A DNA stretch of 64,000 bases from a virus (IMGVR_UViG_3300028840_004242:23831-87830); one strand, 5' to 3'; shown: positions 49,499 through 56,633, counted from the first letter of the stretch. Numbers and translations: made by a program. Notes: generated by a model not told the origin, from the sequence alone.

Positions 49499-49681
49499 TT
49501 AACTGTAAATTTTGCCGTACGATCTCATTATCCGCAATACCAGCACGTTGCACTCTGCAAAGCGGCACTCTGAAGCGAGTCTCTTAGCTGTTTCCCAACG
49601 GGGATCGTTTAAGTAGCGGTCTTCGTGAGATCTTGGACGGCGGGGTTTATATTGATGTTGCTCTTGGGCCTCTTCCATTTC
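49499..49681 (-). CDS. Small basic hypothetical protein
   Basis: 60 residues from ATG 49681, placed by AAAGGAG seven bases upstream. Rich in Arg (QYKPRRPRSHEDRYLNDPRW). Unknown. Confidence 0.6.
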   Translation of the reverse strand, partial: EMEEAQEQHQYKPRRPRSHEDRYLNDPRWETAKRLASECRFAECNVLVLRIMRSYGKIYS

Positions 49682-49695
49682 AGTCGCTCCTTTCC

Positions 49696-49773
49696 TTAGC
49701 AAAGGCTAAAGTGAAGAACCGAGATGATAGCTATAATTGCTACCATCAATCCAATGTAAATGTCCAATTTCAT
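49696..49773 (-). CDS. 25-residue membrane microprotein
   Basis: ATG 49773 with GAGGG ahead, TAA at 49,696-49,698. Single transmembrane helix (YIGLMVAIIAIISVLHFSL). First frame after the promoter at 49,830. Too short for certainty. Confidence 0.45.
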   Translation of the reverse strand: MKLDIYIGLMVAIIAIISVLHFSLC

Positions 49774-49829
49774 GAGCTATTTCCCTCTTCCTTAGTCATG
49801 TGCTCACCAATTTCTTAGCTTGCACATAT

Positions 49830-49858
49830 AATGTAGCATGTTTCCATTCGCCCTGCAA
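49830..49858 (-). promoter_or_regulatory. Sigma70-type promoter
   Basis: Minus strand TTGCAG (49,853-49,858), 17-base spacer containing ATGGAAACATG, TACATT (49,830-49,835), TATC upstream. Confidence 0.7.
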
Positions 49859-49867
49859 GATATTTTT

Positions 49868-50248
49868 TCATACATACTCACGCACCTGATATGCTACGTT
49901 GGGACCAGCGTGATCGTTGTATTCATCACATTGGTCTTGTGCTTCCTGCTCGTCCTCAAAGATCATCACCTCACCATCACGCTTGCACCAGGACTCAGCA
50001 GGTCCCATATGGCTCAGGGAGGACCGCATGGCCCATATGCCCCACCTTCTGCTTCGCTTCTCCACCTTCTTCATCGCTTTCAGCACCATCATCAAGTACT
50101 CCTGCCTCATGTCCAGCCCAGTGTACTCTTCCACAATCTCCATCGCCTCAATCAGCTTATCCCGTTCTGCCACCGTCAAGCACCGTTCTATCGCCCTGTC
50201 CAAATCTCCACCAGTTTCTGCTTTATTATACTCGTCTTTGAAACTCAT
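49868..50248 (-). CDS. Hypothetical protein
   Basis: 126 residues from ATG 50248 with GGAAGGAGGTGAAG upstream. N-terminal helical half, C-terminal half with many acidic and amide residues (FEDEQEAQDQCDEYNDH). Base composition is more GC-rich than the replication genes. Unknown. Confidence 0.6.
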   Translation of the reverse strand: MSFKDEYNKAETGGDLDRAIERCLTVAERDKLIEAMEIVEEYTGLDMRQEYLMMVLKAMKKVEKRSRRWGIWAMRSSLSHMGPAESWCKRDGEVMIFEDEQEAQDQCDEYNDHAGPNVAYQVREYV

Positions 50249-50326
50249 ATTCTTCACCTCCTTCCCAGTGCAGTAGCACTTACCACATAGCTTATGCCCT
50301 CTCCACATAAGCTATGTAATCATGAG

Positions 50327-50530
50327 CTATTGTACTTGCCATGGTTGCAGTACTAAGTCAAGTGGGTCAACCTGCTCCATTAATGTGAAGCGCCCATAGC
50401 GTTTGTGGTATGAAACGCCACACTTTGGGCATCTCCAAAATGAACCGACACCAGGTGCACCAGCCTCACCTTCGTAGTCAAGCGTATCATTACCACACCT
50501 GCTACACCCTTCAAAGTCTTTGATACACAT
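50327..50530 (-). CDS. Small zinc-ribbon protein
   Basis: 67 residues from ATG 50530 after AAAAGGAGGTG. CSRCGND and WRCPKCGVSYHK give a classic four-Cys ribbon. Unknown. Confidence 0.65.
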   Translation of the reverse strand: MCIKDFEGCSRCGNDTLDYEGEAGAPGVGSFWRCPKCGVSYHKRYGRFTLMEQVDPLDLVLQPWQVQ

Positions 50531-50543
50531 TTTGCACCTCCTT

Positions 50544-50744
50544 TTAAAGTTCCTCATCAAATGCTATGTGCTCATCTAAATGCCCGCTGCTGTAGCATGG
50601 GTCAGCGGGGTTGAAGTCACCAGTCCGTGCTGTAATACACGCATCCGTACAGCACTCGTCAGTAGCCCGAAACCAGTGTATGTTTTTAGCGCATCCACTT
50701 AGTATCAGACCTGCTAAAATTAGCGCAAAGAGTTTCTTTTTCAT
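50544..50744 (-). CDS. Small lipoprotein
   Basis: 66 residues with lipobox LSGC (Cys18) after a short basic and hydrophobic leader, then a Cys-rich domain (DECCTDACITARTGD, DPCYSS) that should form disulfides in the periplasm or outside. Early expression of an envelope lipoprotein suggests superinfection exclusion (inference). ATGA overlap upstream. Confidence 0.65.
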   Translation of the reverse strand: MKKKLFALILAGLILSGCAKNIHWFRATDECCTDACITARTGDFNPADPCYSSGHLDEHIAFDEEL

Positions 50745-51007
50745 GGTAGCAACCCGTCGTATGTGATGTACATGTTTGAGTTACGAAAATAGACAAGACC
50801 ACGTGTTTCTTGGTCGTGGTCACATTCCCAGGGCGTTGCACAGCATCCTTCATCCGCTTTGAAGCATCCGTCGTCATATTCCCACAACAGTCTGTAATCG
50901 TCTACGACCTCTCCGCATTTCATTTCACCGTGTACCGCTTGCACCCAAACGCTGTCAACATCCACACGCTGTACCGTACCGTCTTGTTTTCTAATTGAAA
51001 ACCGCAT
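50741..51007 (-). CDS. Small hypothetical protein
   Basis: 88 residues from ATG 51007 behind GGGGAGGTGAAAAG. Beta-rich with Cys residues in the C-terminal half (CFKADEGCCATPWECDHDQ). First gene after the promoter at 51,058. Unknown. Confidence 0.65.
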   Translation of the reverse strand: MRFSIRKQDGTVQRVDVDSVWVQAVHGEMKCGEVVDDYRLLWEYDDGCFKADEGCCATPWECDHDQETRGLVYFRNSNMYITYDGLLP

Positions 51008-51057
51008 ACTTTTCACCTCCCCTCTTTTGCTGTTTTGTTTTCGCTTTTCATATTAAT

Positions 51058-51086
51058 AATGTAATACATTTCATGTGGTTATACAA
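51058..51086 (-). promoter_or_regulatory. Sigma70-type promoter, duplicated copy A
   Basis: Minus strand TTGTAT (51,081-51,086), 17-base spacer, TACATT (51,058-51,063), TATC upstream. The block 51,046-51,093 is identical to 52,366-52,413. Confidence 0.65.
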
Positions 51087-51163
51087 GATATTTTGTTTAT
51101 ATTTTAGCGGATAACTCTGCTTGCACCTCACCTCCCCAACACACATTAAACTGCGCTACCCGC

Positions 51164-51538
51164 CTAGTACCGTATGCTTACACTCTTACCAGCAAAGCGA
51201 CCTTCTAAAATGTAAACCCGTGCATGGTAATTGCGAAAGCACCCATACAGCATGTGCTCGTTCTCCGTGTAGTACCGCTGCACTATCCGTGCCTTAAAAG
51301 CCGCTACATGATCGTACCGCAGTTTCTTTTGCCAGCGACCATTCCTGCACCAAACTTCTATAATGTCACCGACTCTGTTACCCTTTGACCCAGTGCAGAA
51401 ATACCTTTCTCGCTCCACTACTCTGTAGCCCGTGGGCATGCGTCTCATGAACCCATAGTCCTTAAACTCACACGCTACCCTACATTTGTAGCTGTCGCCC
51501 AAAAGCTGCGGGCCTTTTTGTGGTAAATTGTTACTCAT
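51164..51538 (-). CDS. Hypothetical protein
   Basis: 124 residues. Basic and beta-rich with aromatic residues (YRVVERERYFCTGSKGNRVG, then DIIEVWCRNGRWQKKL). The DIIEVW segment matches the small gene at 46,518. ATG overlaps the upstream stop by 8 bases. Unknown. Confidence 0.6.
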   Translation of the reverse strand: MSNNLPQKGPQLLGDSYKCRVACEFKDYGFMRRMPTGYRVVERERYFCTGSKGNRVGDIIEVWCRNGRWQKKLRYDHVAAFKARIVQRYYTENEHMLYGCFRNYHARVYILEGRFAGKSVSIRY

Positions 51539-51791
51539 CGACCAGTTCTCCTCTCACTTCTAAGTCAATAATTAAACCCACCATTGCCACCATATCACAC
51601 TCAATTCCAGTGTGCTCCAAGCAACTAACCAGTCCGTTTTCGTTGTCAATACTCAGTTTAAACCCATGTGTGTCGTTTCCATCATCTGCTACCCAACTCA
51701 CCTCAACCCAGTCAGCAGTATAATCAATTCTAAATTGTCTATCCCCGTAGTCGCCAGAAACAAACTCATAATAATCAGTTCTTTCTTTCAC
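51531..51791 (-). CDS. Hypothetical protein
   Basis: 86 residues from GTG 51791, about nine bases from AAGGGAGG; a GTG at 51800 overlaps that site. Acidic, beta-rich (QFRIDYTADWVEVSWVADDG). Unknown. Confidence 0.55.
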   Translation of the reverse strand: MKERTDYYEFVSGDYGDRQFRIDYTADWVEVSWVADDGNDTHGFKLSIDNENGLVSCLEHTGIECDMVAMVGLIIDLEVRGELVDE

Positions 51792-51851
51792 CCTCACCAC
51801 CTCCCTTCTTGTTTTAATTTTCGCACGTTAAAACTGCAAATGGTTACTTAG

Positions 51852-51916
51852 TTTGCGCTTGCTTATTTCGCGGACATTGCATGATCTTTTCTTTCTAATG
51901 CACAAGCAAGCACAAA
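51852..51916. repeat. Inverted repeat with GCTTGCTT arms
   Basis: TTTGCGCTTGCTTAT (51,852-51,866) and ACAAGCAAGCACAAA (51,902-51,916) pair at 13 of 15 positions, in the gap between two minus genes. AAGCAAGC also occurs in repeat copy 1 and in the inverted repeats around the 53.7-kb gene. Confidence 0.55.
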
Positions 51917-51927
51917 ATAAACACCAC

Positions 51928-52332
51928 TTACGACAACACCGCCATCAGATCGTCATAGTCTTTAAACTCGTAATTGTCGCAACTGTATAAATCATGGTCC
52001 CTTTTCACCCAATCCAAATAGTTTTCACATGCTACCCAAACTTCGTTTCTGTCATAATCCAGATCGAAGCACAACAAATCCCATTGCCCATTGTCTATAA
52101 TGACCGCTTCGTGCTTGTCGTGGTGCATTACGAAAGAAACACGGTAAGGTGTAGTGCCCTCATACTCGCTGATGACCGCGGTACAATTACGACCGTCACC
52201 CTTAACAGTCCAAACTCTGTGCTCGTGACTCGTTTCAGGGTTGGGGTGCAGACCATGATTCTGTGCTGCTTTCCTATCCTCTTCAGCACTCGTCACCCTG
52301 CTCTTATAAATTTCTCGCTTCGCTTTTATCAT
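51928..52332 (-). CDS. Hypothetical protein
   Basis: 134 residues after GGGAGGTGAG. Basic N-terminus then acidic, aromatic beta-rich part (QWDLLCFDLDYDRNEVWVAC). It is the first gene after promoter copy B. Some resemblance in style to the 51,531 gene product. Unknown. Confidence 0.6.
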   Translation of the reverse strand: MIKAKREIYKSRVTSAEEDRKAAQNHGLHPNPETSHEHRVWTVKGDGRNCTAVISEYEGTTPYRVSFVMHHDKHEAVIIDNGQWDLLCFDLDYDRNEVWVACENYLDWVKRDHDLYSCDNYEFKDYDDLMAVLS

Positions 52333-52377
52333 CCCTACTCACCTCCCTTCTTTGTGTTTTCTTGCTTTCATATTAAT

Positions 52378-52406
52378 AATGTAATACATTTCATGTGGTT
52401 ATACAA
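52378..52406 (-). promoter_or_regulatory. Sigma70-type promoter, duplicated copy B
   Basis: Minus strand TTGTAT (52,401-52,406), 17-base spacer, TACATT (52,378-52,383). Exact duplicate of the 48-base block at 51,046-51,093. Confidence 0.65.
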
Positions 52407-52466
52407 GATATTTCTTACACATACCCATAAAATTTATCACACCTATCCATTAAAAATTTCTAACAA

Positions 52467-52517
52467 TTTCTCACTAATATTTTCTCACAAATTTCTCAGC
52501 AACCTAATCTTTTCTCA
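52467..52517 (-). repeat. Array of four TGAGAAA boxes
   Basis: TGAGAAA (minus strand) at 52,467, 52,481, 52,492 and 52,511, upstream of promoter copy B. AGTGAGAAAAGAT and GCTGAGAAAT strings match those at 49,202-49,260. Looks like a binding-site array. Confidence 0.5.
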
Positions 52518-52637
52518 CTAATCTTCTGACCACATCGACTCAACCACATCAGTAATCGTTCCACAAACCATCCCACAACAAATAAGTACCACCAAAGGCC
52601 ACCGTACCATATCAAACAAGCTAATTAATAAGTCCAT
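52518..52637 (-). CDS. 39-residue membrane microprotein
   Basis: ATG 52637 to TAG 52,518-52,520. One hydrophobic helix (WPLVVLICCGMVCGTI) with acidic tail. First frame after the promoter at 52,693. No good ribosome site except GGAAAG. Confidence 0.4.
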   Translation of the reverse strand: MDLLISLFDMVRWPLVVLICCGMVCGTITDVVESMWSED

Positions 52638-52692
52638 CCCTATTCTTTCCTTTCCAATCCAAGTTAAAAGTTATACACTTCACATAGTACAT

Positions 52693-52720
52693 AGTATAGC
52701 ATAGTAAAAATGGAGAACAA
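52693..52720 (-). promoter_or_regulatory. Sigma70-type promoter
   Basis: Minus strand TTGTTC (52,715-52,720), 16-base spacer, TATACT (52,693-52,698), TTATC upstream. First promoter of the minus block after the control region. Confidence 0.6.
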
Positions 52721-52739
52721 GATAATACTCAGGTATATC

Positions 52740-53389
52740 CGTTTATAGCAGTAGCATCATGGGAAGGTGCGAATCGTGATAAGGATAGTATCTTTCCTTT
52801 AGTATCGCAGTAGTAGCTAAGAAACAAAGTAAATAAGGGTAGGTATAGCTTGATTGATTGTATCGAATCATGGAGTGCATGGGGTGTGGCGACGAGCCCA
52901 GGTATGAGCAAGAGCAGATGTGAGTACGAAAGCATATAATCATCTACACCTATCCTGCCCACACAGTCTTAATCAATCATATCAACCCGCGCCTACCCTC
53001 TGATTGCATAGTTTAACGACTCACGCAGGTTTACGGGCAAGAGCAGAGCAGGGCGTGGGTGAGGAGCAGAGGCTTCGGGCTTCATGATTTAGATAGTATC
53101 AGACCAGACCACGCCTGCCCAGACCAGACCAGACCATGGGCTACGAATGGATTAGAATGGGACGATTGGGAGGCTGCGTGGGTGAGCGTGGATTAGATTG
53201 AATCACATCAGACCAGACCGCGCCAGACCAGACCGTGGGGGTAGGGGTGCAGGCTATGTGGGATCACGGGCGTATAGGGATCACGGTAGGTCATGGCTGG
53301 CGGAGGTATACGGGATGGCGGATATGGCGTGGTCTGGGGTGGAGGTCGGGCTTCATGGGTTGTATGGGTTTCAGTAAATATTGCATATT
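52740..53389. other. Non-coding G-rich tract with CAGACC repeats
   Basis: About 650 bases with no supportable gene. Composition is unlike the rest: GC-richer, plus strand rich in G. ACCAGACC-type units cluster at 53,101-53,140 and 53,206-53,240, in a shared string ATCAGACCAGACC. GGTATAGC, TGGGTGAGC and similar short words recur. It directly adjoins the AT-rich island. Candidate packaging, origin or terminus sequence; no direct evidence. Confidence 0.5.
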
Positions 53390-53390
53390 T

Positions 53391-53427
53391 ATTGCATGTA
53401 GTTTATTTATTTAATGAAGCATATTTA
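53391..53427 (+). repeat. 37-bp inverted repeat, left arm of AT island
   Basis: ATTGCATGT followed by a TTTATTTATTTAATGAAGCA stretch. It matches the reverse complement of 54,956-54,992 at 35 of 37 positions. Bases 53,411-53,445 themselves form a near-perfect palindrome around TTAATGAAGC. Confidence 0.85.
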
Positions 53428-53474
53428 GTAAATTTGCTTCATTAAGTAAATAACACCGCTTCATCATTTTGCTT

Positions 53475-53517
53475 AAAAATAATACATGTATATGTAATTA
53501 ATACATGTATTATTTTT
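53475..53517 (-). terminator. AT-rich stem-loop, possible terminator
   Basis: Perfect 17-bp inverted repeat (AAAAATAATACATGTAT with ATACATGTATTATTTTT) around a 9-base loop, with A and T runs built into the stem. It lies downstream of the minus gene at 53,681 and could stop transcription in either direction, though the stem has little GC. A second 8-bp hairpin (ACACTATT/AATAGTGT) follows at about 53,550-53,570. Confidence 0.45.
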
Positions 53518-53652
53518 ATATACAGTTAGTTTAAAACTAAGTAAATAACTACACTATTAAAAAATAGTGTTGTTACAAGCAAAATAATTTCAGTTAGTAA
53601 ATTAATTAATTTTGTCATGTTTTTAGCTTTCTTTTTTAGTTGTTTAAAATAT

Positions 53653-53670
53653 ACAGCTTGACTTGCTTGC
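53653..53670 (+). repeat. 18-bp inverted repeat, left arm around gene cassette
   Basis: ACAGCTTGACTTGCTTGC, the exact reverse complement of 54,205-54,222. The two arms enclose the whole gene 53,681-54,160. Confidence 0.9.
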
Positions 53671-53680
53671 AAGTTATTGA

Positions 53681-54160
53681 CTACGCAAAAACTGAAATTA
53701 TTTTGTCTGTTTCGTTGTCAATTTTAAATGTAGCTACGTTGTGTGTAGCTAGATCGTAAATTGTACCCGAAACCGCTTTCAAGTTATTTTTGTAGTCAGC
53801 AATTTCATGCTTTTCAGTCAATATGCTTGCAATTTCACGTTTCGTGAAATTGTTTTCTTTCAGCATGTCAATAATAAGTTTTCTGCGTGACCTCTTATTA
53901 TTACTTGCTTTCAGCGTATTGTCTGAAAGTTTGTAATTTCGTTTGACTTCAGTTTCTTTCTTTTCGCTGAAGTCAAACAGTTTAGCGTTGTCAGCGCTTA
54001 CGTTGTCAACAAAGTCAGCTAAACTTGCTTTATGTTTTTTTAGCAAGTTAGTCAGCTTGTTTTTAGCTGTACTTTTTTCGTTGTCAGTCGTTGCGCTGTC
54101 AACAAACATACTGTATAATTTACTTGCTTTGCTTTTTTCTTTACTTGTCATAATGCACAC
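53681..54160 (-). CDS. Winged-helix-like regulator in repeat-flanked cassette
   Basis: 159 residues. Lys/Ser/Asn-rich N-terminal half; the C-terminal half (SRRKLIIDMLKENNFTKREI, then NLKAVSGTIYDLATHN) aligns with the gene at 45,798 and looks like a winged helix. Codons are strongly AT-rich, more so than in its paralogue. Its promoter start region overlaps one arm of an 18-bp inverted repeat, a natural operator for self-control. Alone in the control region, so possibly a master early regulator or origin-binding protein (inference). Confidence 0.65.
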   Translation of the reverse strand: MCIMTSKEKSKASKLYSMFVDSATTDNEKSTAKNKLTNLLKKHKASLADFVDNVSADNAKLFDFSEKKETEVKRNYKLSDNTLKASNNKRSRRKLIIDMLKENNFTKREIASILTEKHEIADYKNNLKAVSGTIYDLATHNVATFKIDNETDKIISVFA

Positions 54161-54204
54161 TTCGCTTTTCTGCTATTATTTAAAATAGCTGTTAAAGAAA
54201 TTAA

Positions 54205-54222
54205 GCAAGCAAGTCAAGCTGT
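54205..54222 (-). repeat. 18-bp inverted repeat, right arm around gene cassette
   Basis: GCAAGCAAGTCAAGCTGT, perfect inverse of 53,653-53,670, immediately downstream of the -10 box of the cassette promoter. The transcript start would fall in this arm. Confidence 0.9.
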
Positions 54223-54223
54223 C

Positions 54224-54252
54224 ATTATAAGTAATACAATAAAGTATTGCAA
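54224..54252 (-). promoter_or_regulatory. Sigma70-type promoter of the cassette gene
   Basis: Minus strand TTGCAA (54,247-54,252), exact 17-base spacer, TATAAT (54,224-54,229). Perfect -10. Unlike the other minus promoters it lacks TATCTTG (here TATTTGCAA). Confidence 0.8.
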
Positions 54253-54720
54253 ATAAGTATAACGAAATTAATATTTTAATTGCTTTTGACATAGTAATAT
54301 TTTTTAGCGTCAAATAAGTTGTTAATTTTGTAGTTTGTAATACATAAAAGTCTATATACTTTTAAGTCTTTTGTCAAGTCTTTTATGTACTTTTTATTTT
54401 TTTGTTTCGCTGTCATGCTATTATATAAAGCAAGTTTCATGCACAATAGCATATATTTGCATATTTTTTTTAATTTATTTATAAGTACTTAATATCATTA
54501 CAAATATAAATATAAATTTATTTCTTATATACTACATTGTAGTATATGCTATATACTGAAAAGTGACAATTCACGTCACTTTTGACAATTTTTGTCAAAA
54601 AACGCTATAACATACTGTAATTATTAATAATATTACAATGTAGTATATGACAATTATTGTCAATATATACTACAATGTATTACTGCTACAATGTAGCATT
54701 ATATATACACTATATTACTA

Positions 54721-54800
54721 CATTACTATACTACTGTATTACTACATTACTATACTACTACATTACTATACTACTGTATTACTACATTACTATACTACTA
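54721..54800. repeat. Exact 40-bp tandem duplication
   Basis: 54,721-54,760 and 54,761-54,800 are identical, each built of CATTACTATACTACTGTATT plus a related second half. Flanked by shorter CATAACTA repeats. Confidence 0.95.
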
Positions 54801-54955
54801 CATAACTACATAACTACAATAATATTTCTAAACAATATTTACTTATTATATATACATATAGTAAATATATATTAATACATTAATATAATACATAATAAAT
54901 AAATGAAGCATATTTATTTATTATACATGCAATAACTAAGCCCCCACACATTTAA

Positions 54956-54992
54956 TAAATATGCTTCATTAAATAAATAAATAACATGCAAT
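54956..54992 (-). repeat. 37-bp inverted repeat, right arm of AT island
   Basis: Reverse complement matches 53,391-53,427 with two mismatches. A third, shorter copy in direct orientation lies at about 54,896-54,917. Confidence 0.85.
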
Positions 54993-55209
54993 ACAAACTA
55001 CATTAATTGTAGTAAGCTACATTATTTGTAGTATGACAATTTACATTTTATTGCAACATTTATTAATTACATGCAACATGTGATAACTGAAGCCCCTTCA
55101 ATAAACAAATGGGGTATACTTAATAAATGAGCATGGAGGCCCGACCATAAATTAGAATACCGAATTCACACAACTTTAACGGAGGCCAATCCTGCATCGT
55201 ATTTTCCAC

Positions 55210-55239
55210 TTGACACCACGCTCCGGGGTGTGCTATACA
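55210..55239 (+). promoter_or_regulatory. Sigma70-type promoter for the packaging operon
   Basis: TTGACA (55,210-55,215), 18-base spacer, TGCTATACA with TATACA at 55,234-55,239 and the TG extension. Transcription would begin within a few bases of ATG 55250. Confidence 0.8.
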
Positions 55240-55249
55240 GCGAATTAAT

Positions 55250-55783
55250 ATGAACCTTCCCCAACTCATAAACCGCATACGCAATGGTGTGTATGAACTC
55301 ATTAACACCCCTTCTAAGCAAACCGTGGTGCCCCAGGCCAAAGCAAAGATCAATCAAAACGTGCGCTTTGACGACCACACCTTGCGAGAGCTCACCAGCA
55401 ACGGAAAGCAAGTGTATATCGTGCAAGCAGCTCAAATCAACCTTCAACAGTCACTTACCAACGAAGGCACCAAAGTGCTCACCTATATTGACCAACTACA
55501 AACCGCCTTAGAAGACCAAGCCCGTGACCAATCTCTATTCGAAATATTACTCCGTAAATATAATGAGGGATGCACCTTGAAAACCATCCGCGACATCGTA
55601 GAGCGTTTATACATCGAGATTGCCCTTGCCAACACGCCTACGCAATCAGATGCCGCCCGTCGCCTTGGTATTGCCCGCAGCGGCATATATGAGCGTCTAA
55701 AGCGCCTTACCTACGCCGAAGAGGCCGAACCAACCATGACAAAGGAGATCACCAAATGCGAGACACAGAACTCTACCGACTGA
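55250..55783 (+). CDS. Fis-type helix-turn-helix protein, likely leaderless
   Basis: 177 residues. The N-terminal two thirds are polar and helical; TQSDAARRLGIARSGIYERL (about 142-161) is a clear Fis/HTH_8 DNA-binding motif. No ribosome site precedes the ATG, and the promoter -10 ends 10 bases before it, so the message may be leaderless. Base composition is richer in C than neighbours, with many GCC and CGC codons. It might be a late-gene regulator or contribute to terminase DNA recognition. Confidence 0.7.
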   Translation: MNLPQLINRIRNGVYELINTPSKQTVVPQAKAKINQNVRFDDHTLRELTSNGKQVYIVQAAQINLQQSLTNEGTKVLTYIDQLQTALEDQARDQSLFEILLRKYNEGCTLKTIRDIVERLYIEIALANTPTQSDAARRLGIARSGIYERLKRLTYAEEAEPTMTKEITKCETQNSTD

Positions 55784-56358
55784 CACCCACAAAGGGATAC
55801 ACTAAGGAAGGCCTACGCATGATCGCTATCGACGCGGTCAGAGACTGCGTAGGAGAGGACTGTCCTGTATACCAGAAATGTCCTTATAGCAAGAATGGAA
55901 AGTGCAGCGTGGAGACTGGGTATATCAGTGCCGTTATGGACAGCTACTATGATTTGATTAAGAAGGATATGAACCAAGAACTACTCAACGCCTTCACCCT
56001 GCGCCTGCTGCCACTGTTCCATCAGCTTGTGCGCTTCCAGATATTCGCCTACAGCGTTCAGGAGGTGTGCTACGTCACCTCCCGAGGGTTGCTAAAGATG
56101 CACCCCGTATTTAAAGAGATAAGGGAAACCATCCGCTCCATTGAGGCTACGCAGAAGTCCATTGGGTTGGAAGGAGAGTATATACGTGCTCTTGGTAACC
56201 TTAAGCAGCCAGGCATACTGCCTAGAGACCGAGAGGATGCTGAAGAGGTGCCTGGAGGTGCTAATTGGCGTGAGCAGTGGAACAAAAAGTACTTTGATCA
56301 GAACTTAGGACTGCGTGAGCCTAATGAAAGACCCACATTGAGGAGGGCGGCGAAGTGA
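55756..56358 (+). CDS. Possible small terminase subunit
   Basis: 200 residues, overlapping the HTH gene by 28 bases. A Cys-rich segment (DCVGEDCPVYQKCPYSKNGK) could hold metal. The C-terminal KMHPVFKEIRETIRSIEATQ resembles the end of P27-like small terminases, and position six genes before the large terminase fits loosely. The call is tentative. Confidence 0.5.
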   Translation: MRDTELYRLTPTKGYTKEGLRMIAIDAVRDCVGEDCPVYQKCPYSKNGKCSVETGYISAVMDSYYDLIKKDMNQELLNAFTLRLLPLFHQLVRFQIFAYSVQEVCYVTSRGLLKMHPVFKEIRETIRSIEATQKSIGLEGEYIRALGNLKQPGILPRDREDAEEVPGGANWREQWNKKYFDQNLGLREPNERPTLRRAAK

Positions 56359-56633
56359 TGGAGGTCAAGAAATGTGGATGCAAGGATTGGGAAGAGAACA
56401 TAAACCTTATTAATGCACCATGGACATTGCCGTTAACCATAGTAGGGAAGTATGAAGGGAAAGAGTTTGAATACTGTCCCTGGTGTGGAGGTAAGTTGTG
56501 GACTACTTATAAAGTAGAGTATGGTAATTGTAGTAGTCCAAAATGTACGTGTGGCACATCAGAGTTTAAGAAGTCTACTGTTGGGTGTCCAGTGCATGGC
56601 ATTTACGAGTGGGGGTATAAGGAGAACTACTAA
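56358..56633 (+). CDS. Small zinc-binding hypothetical protein
   Basis: 91 residues from ATG 56358 (TGATG overlap). Cys pairs in KKCGCKDWE, EYCPWCGGKL and SPKCTCGTSE, plus a late CPVHG, suggest two zinc sites. Ends as TAATG with the next gene. Unknown. Confidence 0.65.
   Translation: MEVKKCGCKDWEENINLINAPWTLPLTIVGKYEGKEFEYCPWCGGKLWTTYKVEYGNCSSPKCTCGTSEFKKSTVGCPVHGIYEWGYKENY

Larger units (their letters stand above)
54253..55209. other. AT-rich non-coding island with iteron-like repeats
   Basis: Nearly 1 kb almost free of G and C and without a supportable gene. Words of the TACAATGTAGTA type recur on both strands (about 54,528, 54,636, 54,669, 54,685, 55,000, 55,035). A perfect 17-bp inverted repeat (AATGAAGCATATTTATT) sits at 54,902-54,918 and 54,954-54,970. 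The setting between divergent transcription units and the low melting energy suit a replication origin (inference). Confidence 0.55.

Noticed and set aside
52729-52962. Two overlapping minus frames of 66-77 codons in the G-rich tract
   Set aside because: No ribosome site, no coding-like composition, and they compete with each other over the same bases.
54721-54800. Possible CRISPR-like array
   Set aside because: Only two contiguous units without spacers, of simple AT sequence; a tandem duplication explains it.
54657-54875. 72-codon Tyr/Ile/Leu-rich frame in the AT island
   Set aside because: It is a translation of the 40-bp tandem repeat and neighbouring AT-rich words; no ribosome site and no plausible protein composition.
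53391-54992. Insertion sequence or transposon
   Set aside because: Inverted arms exist but no transposase-like gene, and I see no clear target-site duplication outside the arms.
55120-55447. Minus frames of 77-93 codons opposite the HTH gene
   Set aside because: Antisense to a well-supported gene with an HTH motif and promoter; no ribosome sites.
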